A stretch of 64,000 nucleotides of DNA from contig VXRL01000025.1 of assembly GCA_009838515.1 (NCBI GenBank), positions 61,361 to 125,360 on the forward strand. The letters are read 5' to 3'. Below are positions 44,931 through 53,253 of this stretch, piece by piece (the stretch's first letter is position 1; the number at the start of each line of letters is the position of its first letter). The notes under the pieces were generated by a model that ran no database searches, was not told the DNA's origin, and saw only the letters and a program-made list of their open reading frames with translations. The position numbers and the translations under genes were made by a program. This DNA is from Terriglobia bacterium (lineage in GTDB: Bacteria > Acidobacteriota > Terriglobia > Bryobacterales > UBA6623).

Positions 44931-46945
44931 CGGTTGAGCAACTCGTATCCCGGCAGCGGGCCGTGGACGCTCAACTCGCTGATCGACGTGAAGTGTGTCC
45001 GGCTGCTGCGCCAGTGGTCGGTTCCTCCGGCGTCTCCTATGATGCGAATCGCCGCCGTCGTCACGGGCCGAAAGGCCAGTAGGTACTCCACAAAGTGCGG
45101 CTTGTTGAACGGCAAGGGACCCGGTGCCAGTGGAGGGCTAATCAAGAGTCCGTCGACTGGTTTCCAGTTTCCGTCGCTGTCGCGATACTCGACGTTCAAG
45201 GATGTGAACCAGCCGCCACTCTCCTCAACAGCACCCGTGTGGTACCCCAGCAGGCCCACGCGCTGAGGTTGGCTCCACTCGAATCCGAAGAAGTCAAGCT
45301 TCGGATTTTCATGGTCTTCAATGCTGTAGAACGTCGAACCATCGCCAAGACGTTTCCCGTCTCGGATGACCTCGACCTGATCGGCATAGAGAGACTGTGG
45401 AACGGTTAGCCACATCTCGTCCCGACGAGCGGTATCGGTCCTCCTGACGCTGCTCAGGACGCTGCTCGCGGACCGGGCGAGATTCGGGCCACGGACCACC
45501 AGCTTCAGGGCCTTCGATATCTGTTGGCCATTACCGGCCGTCAATTGCAAGGCGATCGGGAAAACCCCGGGGGCGGAAGGCACGCCGGAGACCCTCCCTT
45601 CAAGAATCCGGAGATTCCCGGGGAGGTCGCCGCGCAGAACGGTCCAATGACGCGGAGTCTCCCCACCGAAAGCGGGCAATTCGTATTCGACTCGCTGGCC
45701 GACCTCCATGTACGGCAGCGGGCCGCTCGGAAACTCAAGAGGAGGAAGGAATGGCGATTCCGTGTTGATGAGATAGAATTCCGTTCCGCCCTCGCTCAAC
45801 TTCCGTCCGCCGTGTCGGAGAATGATCTGCTCTCCCTGCGCCGCCATCCGGCTTGCCATGTCCTCCAGCCCAGCATCCGGCATGTCGTAGCGACTGACAT
45901 TCTTGTAGAAATCGTTGAACGGCTTGGCCCAGTCGAATCCTTGCACCGGAAAGAGCAGATCATTCGGCAGCCCTCGTCGACCGAGCATCACACCCAGCAG
46001 ACCCGCCAACGTCGCCGCTTGATTGTCGGCATCAAAGCCCATTGCACAACTCAAATCGAGGGTCTTTTGAAAGTCTCCGTTCCCATAGAGCTGCGCCAGC
46101 ACTCCTGCCGCCGCGTTCAGGTTCGCATTCCAGATCGTCTTCGACTCGCTTGGCTCCCGGTGATAGTATTTTTCGGCCATTTCGCGCCGGGCAGCCTGCC
46201 AATCCTCGGGATGCTTCTGGTACAGAGCCTTCATGTCCGAGACAGTCCGTGCGAAACGGCTCCCCTCGGGCAGTGCAGCGACGCCAATGTCGATCAGCTT
46301 ATGGGCGTCCGTCTCGAAAAACGCTGCCGCATACATGGCACCGTAGTAGGCGGTCGGCTCGATCCCCCAGTCGTCGTCCATGATCCGCGCGGCCCATCCA
46401 GACTTGGCGGCGGCATAGCGCACCATTCCCGGTGCGGTGACTGACCAGATCTCGTTGATGAGCTGCGGGTCGATCTGAAACCAGTGCGGATTCAGTTCCC
46501 TGTCGCCGGTGAATGGAGGGGTGAATCCGTGGTTCATCGCTGCGACTGCAGCCCGATTTGCTAGCCATACACGATTTCGAACGTGGTATTTCCACATTGC
46601 AGCGAGTTCGGCTAGGGTCGGCTCGGGGCCGTGCCGCTCCATCGCCAGCAGATACATGTACTCGATATCCGTGTCGTCATCAGAGAACACCCCGTTAGTT
46701 CTCTTGAGTGCCTCGAGATTCCGCCGGTAGCCGTAAGGAAACGCATCGGGGCCCGGCTCGTCGATGTATCGGTTCTCGTGAGGCAGTCCATAGATGTTGC
46801 CGATGCATTGGGCCAGCCAAGAACCGTATACCTTGTCGCGGTAGTCCTCGACCGCGATTCTCTTGAATGCCGGGTCCTGAGCGGAAGCGCTCGACACAAG
46901 AAAGAACGCGGCGATCCACAATGCAGTCACTGATTTTCGATGCAA
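44927..46945 (-). CDS. Secreted ADP-ribosylglycohydrolase-family protein with C-terminal sandwich domains (paralog 1)
   Basis: 672 aa from a TTG start at 46945, which gives a clean signal peptide (HRKSVTALWIAAFFLVSSASAQ) with AGGAGG nine bases upstream. The ATG at 47047 would add 34 residues without such features. The ADP-ribosylglycohydrolase domain spans about 25-400: YGSWLAQCIGNIYGLPHEN, the metal motif FSDDDTDIEYMY, HWFQIDPQLINEIWS, and the second metal motif DADNQAATLAGLLG, where Asn replaces the usual Thr or Ser. The C-terminal 270 residues form beta-rich domains (an Ig-like piece with GVFPIALQLTAGNGQ, then a discoidin-like piece). It hydrolyses an N- or O-glycosidic bond, exact substrate unknown. 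It lies opposite to its neighbours, between two copies of a leader sequence. Confidence 0.85.
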   Translation of the reverse strand: MHRKSVTALWIAAFFLVSSASAQDPAFKRIAVEDYRDKVYGSWLAQCIGNIYGLPHENRYIDEPGPDAFPYGYRRNLEALKRTNGVFSDDDTDIEYMYLLAMERHGPEPTLAELAAMWKYHVRNRVWLANRAAVAAMNHGFTPPFTGDRELNPHWFQIDPQLINEIWSVTAPGMVRYAAAKSGWAARIMDDDWGIEPTAYYGAMYAAAFFETDAHKLIDIGVAALPEGSRFARTVSDMKALYQKHPEDWQAARREMAEKYYHREPSESKTIWNANLNAAAGVLAQLYGNGDFQKTLDLSCAMGFDADNQAATLAGLLGVMLGRRGLPNDLLFPVQGFDWAKPFNDFYKNVSRYDMPDAGLEDMASRMAAQGEQIILRHGGRKLSEGGTEFYLINTESPFLPPLEFPSGPLPYMEVGQRVEYELPAFGGETPRHWTVLRGDLPGNLRILEGRVSGVPSAPGVFPIALQLTAGNGQQISKALKLVVRGPNLARSASSVLSSVRRTDTARRDEMWLTVPQSLYADQVEVIRDGKRLGDGSTFYSIEDHENPKLDFFGFEWSQPQRVGLLGYHTGAVEESGGWFTSLNVEYRDSDGNWKPVDGLLISPPLAPGPLPFNKPHFVEYLLAFRPVTTAAIRIIGDAGGTDHWRSSRTHFTSISELSVHGPLPGYELLNR

Positions 46946-47273
46946 CTCAGTCTTCCTCCTAACGTGCGACACTCCATCCGATTCTGCGGAAAACCTAGGT
47001 TCCTTCACTCTCCCGGAGGCAGTCCAATCTCTTGAGAGAGCGTGCAATAGGTCCGAACTGACGGCCAGAGTATCAGTGAATTCGAGCGATTTGCTTCATA
47101 GCCTAGCTCAGCAACGAGATCTCCGCCAATTCTCGCCCAGCCCCCACCCTCGAACTCTCGGGGTCAAGGCCACGAATTCGCGGTTCCGCCAACTCGACCC
47201 ACCCGCGCCTCACTCACCGTGGGCCGATATCGAGCTCATGGCTGACAAATCGTGCTGGCTATACTTGTACGGC
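46946..47273. other. Divergent region with leader copy B
   Basis: This 328-base gap separates the leftward ADP-ribosylglycohydrolase from the rightward CRTAC1 gene. From about 47131 it carries the second copy of the leader sequence (block 47168-47199). No gene seen; frames read through it are extensions of the flanking genes without family features. Confidence 0.5.
46955..46960 (-). promoter_or_regulatory. Ribosome binding site that fixes a TTG start
   Basis: A perfect AGGAGG on the minus strand lies nine bases before TTG 46945-46943. It supports the TTG start of the first ADP-ribosylglycohydrolase, whose product then begins with a normal signal peptide. Confidence 0.65.
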
Positions 47274-49091
47274 ATGCTGAGGGGCCGCCACGCTCTCATT
47301 GCGCTGTGGCTAACCGTGACGGCACCGAGTCCTCCCCAGGTCTCGACTCTGTCAGCCCCGCTGCCTTCAGCGCAGGCCGCGCCAGGAGTTTCGTTCGAGG
47401 ATGCCACTCAAGCCTCTGCATTGGGCTCGTTCGAACACCGCGCCGGATCCCCTCAGAAGCCGTACCTGCCCGAGACAATCGGCTCGGGTGTGGCGCTGTT
47501 CGACTACAACAACGACGGCTGGCTAGACATCTACCTGGTGAACGCTCTGTCCGAAGATGCGCGGATGGGGCGAGTTCCGCCGGATTCGGCAGCGCTATTC
47601 CGCAACAACCTGGACGGGACGTTCGCGGACGTGACGGCCCCGGCAGGAGTCGCGAACAACCGTTGGGGCGTAGGTGTCTGCGCCGGAGACATCAATAACG
47701 ACGGCTGGGAGGACCTATACGTCACCAACTTCGGCAAGAGCCGTCTCTACGTCAACTCCGGGGACGGAACGTTTACGGACGCTGCCGCAACGGCTGGCGT
47801 CCAAGTCGACGCCTGGTCTACCGGATGTGCGTTCGGCGACTACAACGGCGACGGCCTGCTCGATCTCTACGTGGCCGGTTACGTGGACTTTGATTGGGAC
47901 GATCCGCCGCCGCCCGGGGGCTCCCCATCGCGTTCGTCCCCGCAGCCAGGCCGGAGAAGAGGATCCGCCGGGAGCATGCCGGCCACTGGCGCCGCCTACG
48001 ATTCCGAACAGGCCGCCTGCGTCTACTACGGTGTTTCGGTGGCGTGCGGCCCAAAGGGGTTGGATCCAGCGCCCGACTTCCTGTTCCTCAACGTAGGTAA
48101 CGGGCGGTTCCAAGACGTAACTCATGAATCGGGTTTGCGAGCAGCGAAGACCAGCTACGGCCTGGCGGTCGCGTGGGTCGATGCCGACGATGACGGAAGC
48201 CTTGATATCGTCGTTGCCAACGACTCGATGCCCAACTACCTGTTCCGCAACTTGGGCGACGGTACGTTCGAGGAGATCGGCATGCTCAGCGGCCTCGGCA
48301 CGAATGGCGATGGTCTCGAGCAGGCTTACATGGGAGTCGCCGTAGGGGACTACACCCATGACGGTAGAAACGACTTCTTCTTCACTACGTTCGCAGGCGA
48401 CAACTACACGCTGCATCGCAACAACGGCAACCTAGACTTCAGTGACGTCACCCTGCAGTCCGGCCTGTTGGCAGCGACTCTTCCTTTCCTTGGCTGGGGG
48501 ACGGAGTTCTTCGACTACGACAACGATGGATGGCTCGACATCCTAGCCGCAAACGGCCACATCTTCCCCCAAGCCAACCCTGCGAGCTGGGGCACGTCGT
48601 ACATGCAGAGGACCCTCCTTTTCCGCAATCTCCACAACGGGAGATTCGTCGATGTGTCCGGCAGCTTGGGCGCCGGGTTCAACCGCCCGAAAAACTCACG
48701 CGGAGCCGCGGTCGGAGATCTCTTCAACGACGGCAGCTTGGATATCGTCTTGAACAACCTGGATGGCCGTCCTACCGTGTTGCGAAACCACCGGTCCGGA
48801 ACCGCTGGGCATTGGATCATCGTCAAGCTCATCGGTAACACAGCGCTGGGAATGCCGCGCGACGCGATTGGCTCCGTCGTGTTCTGCCAGGCGGGAGGAC
48901 TTCGACAGCGCGGCGAGGTGGCTTCCGGCCGTGGATATTTGTCCCAGAGCGATCTCCGAATTCACTTCGGCCTAGGCGCAGCGGAAGAGATCGAACACCT
49001 CGAGGTCATCTGGCCGGGCGGGCTACGGGAAACCTACACGCCTTCGTCAGTCGATCAAGTACTCGTCATCGAGCACGGAAACGGTAATTGA
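47274..49091 (+). CDS. CRTAC1-type FG-GAP/VCBS protein with ASPIC/UnbV domain
   Basis: 605 aa from the ATG at 47274, which gives a signal peptide (RHALIALWLTVTAPSP); the frame is open upstream to 47076 but those codons are leader. The protein is a calcium-binding propeller with repeats FDYNNDGWLDIY, GDINNDGWEDLY, GDYNGDGLLDLY, VDADDDGSLDIV, GDYTHDGRNDFF, FDYDNDGWLDIL and GDLFNDGSLDIV. A Pro/Ser/Arg-rich insert (about residues 207-235) interrupts it. The C-terminal ASPIC/UnbV domain (DAIGSVVFCQAGG, LRIHFGLGAAEEIEHLEVIWPGG) completes it. Such proteins are extracellular or periplasmic, and their role is poorly known. The TPR gene starts five bases after the stop. Confidence 0.9.
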   Translation: MLRGRHALIALWLTVTAPSPPQVSTLSAPLPSAQAAPGVSFEDATQASALGSFEHRAGSPQKPYLPETIGSGVALFDYNNDGWLDIYLVNALSEDARMGRVPPDSAALFRNNLDGTFADVTAPAGVANNRWGVGVCAGDINNDGWEDLYVTNFGKSRLYVNSGDGTFTDAAATAGVQVDAWSTGCAFGDYNGDGLLDLYVAGYVDFDWDDPPPPGGSPSRSSPQPGRRRGSAGSMPATGAAYDSEQAACVYYGVSVACGPKGLDPAPDFLFLNVGNGRFQDVTHESGLRAAKTSYGLAVAWVDADDDGSLDIVVANDSMPNYLFRNLGDGTFEEIGMLSGLGTNGDGLEQAYMGVAVGDYTHDGRNDFFFTTFAGDNYTLHRNNGNLDFSDVTLQSGLLAATLPFLGWGTEFFDYDNDGWLDILAANGHIFPQANPASWGTSYMQRTLLFRNLHNGRFVDVSGSLGAGFNRPKNSRGAAVGDLFNDGSLDIVLNNLDGRPTVLRNHRSGTAGHWIIVKLIGNTALGMPRDAIGSVVFCQAGGLRQRGEVASGRGYLSQSDLRIHFGLGAAEEIEHLEVIWPGGLRETYTPSSVDQVLVIEHGNGN

Positions 49092-49096
49092 GAGCA

Positions 49097-50125
49097 ATGG
49101 CGGCTGCGGCAAGGCTTGTGGCGCTCACCGCCAGCATCGTAGTTGCGGTCGTCGGCCAGTCTCCGGAAATCTCGAAGTATGCCAACGATCTGCGTAGGGC
49201 CGATGCACTGCTATCCCGAGGCGACTTCAGCGGAGTTATCGAAACGCTCCAGCCTTGGCCCGAGAGATTGCCTGACCGTCCGGAAGCGCATCACTTCCTC
49301 GGTCTGGCCCACTACCGATTGCGGAACTTCAGCGACGCGATCCAGCACCTGACGGCTGCCTTGGAGCGGGAAGAGCCGGAATCGGCCCCGTGGAAGCAAA
49401 CAGTCGAGATTCTCGGCGTGGCCCACTTCTTCGAGGGTCGGTGGCAGGAAGCGGTACCGCTGCTGGAACAAGCATCGAGCTGGAAGCCTCACGACTCCGA
49501 TCTGCTGTACACGCTCGCGATGACATACGTGCGGTCAGGCCGAGGAAACCAGGCTAGGCTTCCGTTCTCGAAGATCTTCCAAGTCGATCCCGCGAGCCCG
49601 CAGGCCTTCGCCCTCACCGCCGAGTTGCTGTCGCAGGAGAGCCGCCTCGATGACGCAGAGGCGTTGCTTCTGAACGCTCGCGCCCTACAGCCCGACCTGC
49701 CCGGCATAGATTACGCGCTTGGAGCCATCGAATTGCGCCGGGGCGACTACGCAAAGGCGTCTGCACTGCTTCGAAGAGACCTTGCAAGATACCCGCAGCA
49801 CTCGGCCGCATGGCATGCGATGGGAGAGGCCCTCCTTGGCTTGGGAAGCGAGGCAGAGTCGGTGGAGGCCTTGAGGCGGGCCATCTGGCTCGACACCCGC
49901 TCGGTAGAGTCGTACATTCTCCTCGCCAAGATCTACATGGATCAAGACCTTCTGGAGCTAGCGGAAGACACCGTTCGACGTGCGATCCAGATCCACCCCC
50001 AAAGCTATGAGGCGCACTTCCTCCAGAGCCGCATCTACTACAAGACAGGTCGCTCGGACCGCGCCCGGCAGCACCTGGGCATCGCCGAAGAGGTGCGACG
50101 GTTGGAGAAGCAGGCGCTTCAGTGA
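49097..50125 (+). CDS. Exported TPR-repeat protein
   Basis: 342 aa from the ATG at 49097; a TTG at 49088 overlapping the upstream stop is a possible alternative. The signal peptide is AAAARLVALTASIVVAVVGQ. About eight TPR units fill the rest: PEAHHFLGLAHYRLRNFSDAIQHL, LLYTLAMTYVRSGRGNQA, GIDYALGAIELRRGDYAKA, AAWHAMGEALLGLGSEAESV and AHFLQSRIYYKTGRSDRA. TPR proteins mediate protein contacts. Direct coupling to the CRTAC1 gene suggests the two products act together, which mirrors the fusion of CRTAC1 and TPR parts in the split gene at 40653-44597. Confidence 0.85.
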   Translation: MAAAARLVALTASIVVAVVGQSPEISKYANDLRRADALLSRGDFSGVIETLQPWPERLPDRPEAHHFLGLAHYRLRNFSDAIQHLTAALEREEPESAPWKQTVEILGVAHFFEGRWQEAVPLLEQASSWKPHDSDLLYTLAMTYVRSGRGNQARLPFSKIFQVDPASPQAFALTAELLSQESRLDDAEALLLNARALQPDLPGIDYALGAIELRRGDYAKASALLRRDLARYPQHSAAWHAMGEALLGLGSEAESVEALRRAIWLDTRSVESYILLAKIYMDQDLLELAEDTVRRAIQIHPQSYEAHFLQSRIYYKTGRSDRARQHLGIAEEVRRLEKQALQ

Positions 50126-50255
50126 AGCGGCGGCTAGCGCTCTCACCGCCCCTACCCTCTGTGCACGCAGGGCCGTGGAATGAGTCCGGGCTGCGAGTGA
50201 CGAACCCTGTTCCAATGGGCTCGCTTCCCATGCTCCGGGCGAAGTTTGGCTGGAA

Positions 50256-50273
50256 TATAATCGGACGGCCGTC
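50256..50273 (+). promoter_or_regulatory. TATAAT element followed by a palindrome, upstream of ADP-ribosylglycohydrolase paralog 2
   Basis: TATAAT at 50256-50261 is followed at 50264-50273 by the perfect palindrome GACGGCCGTC, near the expected transcription start. No good -35 hexamer is seen. The start codon at 50317 is 56 bases downstream of the -10. The palindrome may be an operator. Confidence 0.4.
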
Positions 50274-50316
50274 TAGGCGGAATCCAATGATCGGAGCCCT
50301 TCCCGTGAGAAGCCCG

Positions 50317-51894
50317 ATGAACACGCTCGCTCCAAAGCCTGTCCTTGCATTAGCCGTCTGCATCGCACTCTGCACTTGCGCGGCCGGCCCCGAGCCGGAG
50401 TACGAGCAGATTTCGCTGTCAACGCTGCGAGACAAGATCGCTGGAGGCTGGGCGGGCCAGATGATCGGCGTCAGCTATGGCGAACCCACGGAGTTCCGGT
50501 ATCGGGAATCGATCATTCCTGAAGACAAGCTGCCGGAATGGGATCCGAGCACAGTCGCGAGTGCGATTGACCAAGACGACCTGTACGTAGACATGACCTT
50601 CGCTCAAGTGCTCGACGACAAGGGCCTTGACGCTACGACCGAAGACTTCGGCGCGATGTTCAAGGAGGCCCAATACAATCTCTGGCATGCCAACTTGGCT
50701 GCCCGCCGGGCACTCAAGCGGGGGGTTCCTGCCACGCTCAGCGGCACGCCGAAGTACAACGCTCATGCCAATGACATCGATTTCCAGATCGAGGCGGACT
50801 TCGTCGGGCTGATGACGCCCGGTCTGCCCCAAGCATCGAATGACCTGTGCTACCGGGCCGGCCGGGTGATGAACCATGGGGACGGGATCTACGGCGGGAT
50901 GTTCGTCAGCTGCATGTACGCCGCGGCCTTCTTCGAGAGCGATCCGCAGGAACTGGTTTCGGCCGGGCTGGCGTGCCTGCCGTCTGAGAGTCCCTACGCG
51001 CGACTGATTGACGACGTCATCGAGTGGTCCGAGCAGCATCCCGAGGACTGGATCACTGTCTGGAATCTGGTCGAGGAGAAGTGGAACCAGCGCGAGCCGT
51101 GCCCTGAAGGTGCGGCGAATCCATTCAACATCGACGCCAAGCTCAACGGAGCCTACATCGCCTTGGGAATGCTCTACGGGGGCGGGGATTTCGGCAAGAC
51201 GATGACGATTTCGACTCGCTGCGGGCAGGACTCGGACTGCAATCCCGCCAGTGCGCTAGGCATCCTCGGAGTGGTCTCGGGACTGGAAGGCATCCCCGAT
51301 GAGTACAAGAGCGGGATAGAAGAAATCGCGGACGAGAAGTTCAGCTATACGAACTACTCGTTCCGGACTATCGTCGACAGCACCGAGAAGCGCGCCATCG
51401 CGATGGCCGAGCGACACGGCGGACGTGTCGAAGGCGACCAGTTGTTCGTGAGGATCCAAGATGCCGTTCCGCCGGAGTTCGAATCCTGGGACGACTACGG
51501 ATCCCCTGTCGAGCGCGTACCTGTCACCGATCCTCGGTGGTCCTGGAAGGGAAACTGGGAGGACAGAACCTCGAACTGGGGTCCCCAGCACACGGTAAGG
51601 ACTAGCAGCAGCACGGGAGCCGAGGCGATGATCGAATTCGAGGGGACCGGTGCGATCATCTCGGGCTACTACCTGCCCAGCGGTGGCACAGCGGACATCT
51701 ATCTGGACGGTGAACTGAATCGAACCGTGGATGTCTACCCGGACGAAAACGCTCCCAAGGGTTGGGAGTCCGTTTGGCACGACTACGGGCTCGAGAACGG
51801 CAAGCACACCCTGCGCGTCGTCGTGCGAGGTGAAACGTATCCGGGTTCGACCGGCAGCGACATTGCGCTTTCGCACCTCGTCGTGTTTCGATAA
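50317..51894 (+). CDS. Lipoprotein ADP-ribosylglycohydrolase-family protein, divergent metal site (paralog 2)
   Basis: 525 aa from the ATG at 50317, giving a lipoprotein signal (LALAVCIALCTCAAGPEP, lipobox Cys). The frame is open back to 50122, but the promoter-like TATAAT at 50256 makes that part leader. Domain features: LRDKIAGGWAGQMIGVSYGEPTEF; at the first metal site SAIDQDDLYVDMTF instead of the SDDDTDIE of the paralogs; the second site RCGQDSDCNPASALGILG keeps two Asp. A beta-rich C-terminal domain (AMIEFEGTGAIISGYYLPSGG, GTADIYLDGELN) resembles carbohydrate-binding sandwiches. It probably hydrolyses a glycosidic bond in the periplasm, with different specificity from its neighbours. Confidence 0.82.
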   Translation: MNTLAPKPVLALAVCIALCTCAAGPEPEYEQISLSTLRDKIAGGWAGQMIGVSYGEPTEFRYRESIIPEDKLPEWDPSTVASAIDQDDLYVDMTFAQVLDDKGLDATTEDFGAMFKEAQYNLWHANLAARRALKRGVPATLSGTPKYNAHANDIDFQIEADFVGLMTPGLPQASNDLCYRAGRVMNHGDGIYGGMFVSCMYAAAFFESDPQELVSAGLACLPSESPYARLIDDVIEWSEQHPEDWITVWNLVEEKWNQREPCPEGAANPFNIDAKLNGAYIALGMLYGGGDFGKTMTISTRCGQDSDCNPASALGILGVVSGLEGIPDEYKSGIEEIADEKFSYTNYSFRTIVDSTEKRAIAMAERHGGRVEGDQLFVRIQDAVPPEFESWDDYGSPVERVPVTDPRWSWKGNWEDRTSNWGPQHTVRTSSSTGAEAMIEFEGTGAIISGYYLPSGGTADIYLDGELNRTVDVYPDENAPKGWESVWHDYGLENGKHTLRVVVRGETYPGSTGSDIALSHLVVFR

Positions 51895-51936
51895 TTGGAT
51901 GAACAAGGAATTGGGCAGTAACGAGAGGAAACGCAC

Positions 51937-53208
51937 ATGAAACGAGCGAGTCACTTCGGAATGATCACTGCGCTGGCGCTGTCTTCGGCCGTATTCGTCG
52001 ATGACGCGACGGCGGACGAGCGCGTCATCAGCCACGACGAGCTGATGGACAAGATGTCCGGCTTCTGGATCGGGCAGCTACTCGGCAACTACATCGGCTT
52101 TCCGTTCGAGAACAACTATGTCGAAGAGCCGATCCCGGTCCTAGTCGACCGGGTATATACGGCCGATTACGCCGGCAGCCCCGAACTCAAGATCAACTCG
52201 AAAGACCGGCGAGGGTTCATACCGCTCATGGCCGAGACGCTTGGCGGTGCGTTCAGCGACGACGACACGGACATCGAGTTTGTCACCTTGCACGCGGTGG
52301 AGAAGTACGGCTTGGACATCACGTATCCCGAGATCACCCAGATGTGGAAGACCCACATCAACGATTACATCTGGGTTGCGAACCGAGAAGCGCGCAACTT
52401 GATGGACCGAGGACTGGTTGCCCCAGACACCGGTCGCAAGGAGAACAACAAGCACTGGTTCCAAATCGACCCACAGTTGGTCAACGAGATCTGGAGCGCC
52501 TTCTATCCTGGGATGACTCAAAAGGCGGCAGAGCGGGCGCTGTGGGGTGCTCGCATTACCAATGACGATTGGGGCACCCACCCGACCATAGCCTACGGGG
52601 CGATGATCAGTGCGGCGTTCTTCGAGAAGGACGTGCGCAAGCTAGTCGATATCGGAATCAAGGCGGTGCCCAACCAGGGGCCGTTCGCAGAGGGTATTCG
52701 CGATGTGGTCAAGTGGCACTCCGAGTTCGACAACTGGCGCGACACGCGAGACAAGATCCACGAAAAGTACTATGCCTACAAGAAAGGGTCGTACGAAGCG
52801 CCGGTGAGCGTGGTCTCGTCGCTGGCCAACGGGCTGACCGGAATCATGGCCGTTCTCTATGGCGAGGGAGACTTCATGAAGACAGTCGGTATCGCGACGT
52901 CGGCCGGGTATGACTGTGACAACCAAGCGGCGACCACGGCCGGGCTGATCGGGGTTCTCAACGGGCTGAGCGGCATGGGCGAGGCAGCTGTCAAGCTAAC
53001 CATGGAACTCCCCCTGCGAAGCACATGGGACAAGCCGTTCAACGACCGGTACGTGAACATCTCGCGCGATGAGATCAAGCTGCGCACACCGATCAGCGAA
53101 ATCGTCGAGCGGATCGGTGCGGTTGCCAAGACCGCCATCCTCGAGAACGGCGGGCGCATGGAAGTGCGTGACGGCAAGACGGTCTACGTCGTGAATTCCG
53201 ATTTGTAA
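51937..53208 (+). CDS. Exported ADP-ribosylglycohydrolase-family protein (paralog 3)
   Basis: 423 aa, signal peptide at the N terminus (FGMITALALSSAVFVDDATA), GAGAGGA seven bases before the ATG-type spacing (the site reads GAGAGGA at 51923-51929). Domain: SGFWIGQLLGNYIGFPFEN, first metal site FSDDDTDIEFVT, HWFQIDPQLVNEIWS, NDDWGTHPTIAYGAM, second metal site DCDNQAATTAGLIG, and KPFNDRYVNIS. It is clearly closest to paralog 1 but lacks its C-terminal beta domains. It follows paralog 2 by 42 bases and is likely cotranscribed with it. Function as for the family: metal-dependent hydrolysis of a ribosyl or other glycosidic bond outside the cytoplasm. Confidence 0.87.
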   Translation: MKRASHFGMITALALSSAVFVDDATADERVISHDELMDKMSGFWIGQLLGNYIGFPFENNYVEEPIPVLVDRVYTADYAGSPELKINSKDRRGFIPLMAETLGGAFSDDDTDIEFVTLHAVEKYGLDITYPEITQMWKTHINDYIWVANREARNLMDRGLVAPDTGRKENNKHWFQIDPQLVNEIWSAFYPGMTQKAAERALWGARITNDDWGTHPTIAYGAMISAAFFEKDVRKLVDIGIKAVPNQGPFAEGIRDVVKWHSEFDNWRDTRDKIHEKYYAYKKGSYEAPVSVVSSLANGLTGIMAVLYGEGDFMKTVGIATSAGYDCDNQAATTAGLIGVLNGLSGMGEAAVKLTMELPLRSTWDKPFNDRYVNISRDEIKLRTPISEIVERIGAVAKTAILENGGRMEVRDGKTVYVVNSDL

Positions 53209-53253
53209 TCCGGATCGGAGTCGACAGCAGCAGGCGCGAGACCCCACTCGGAG

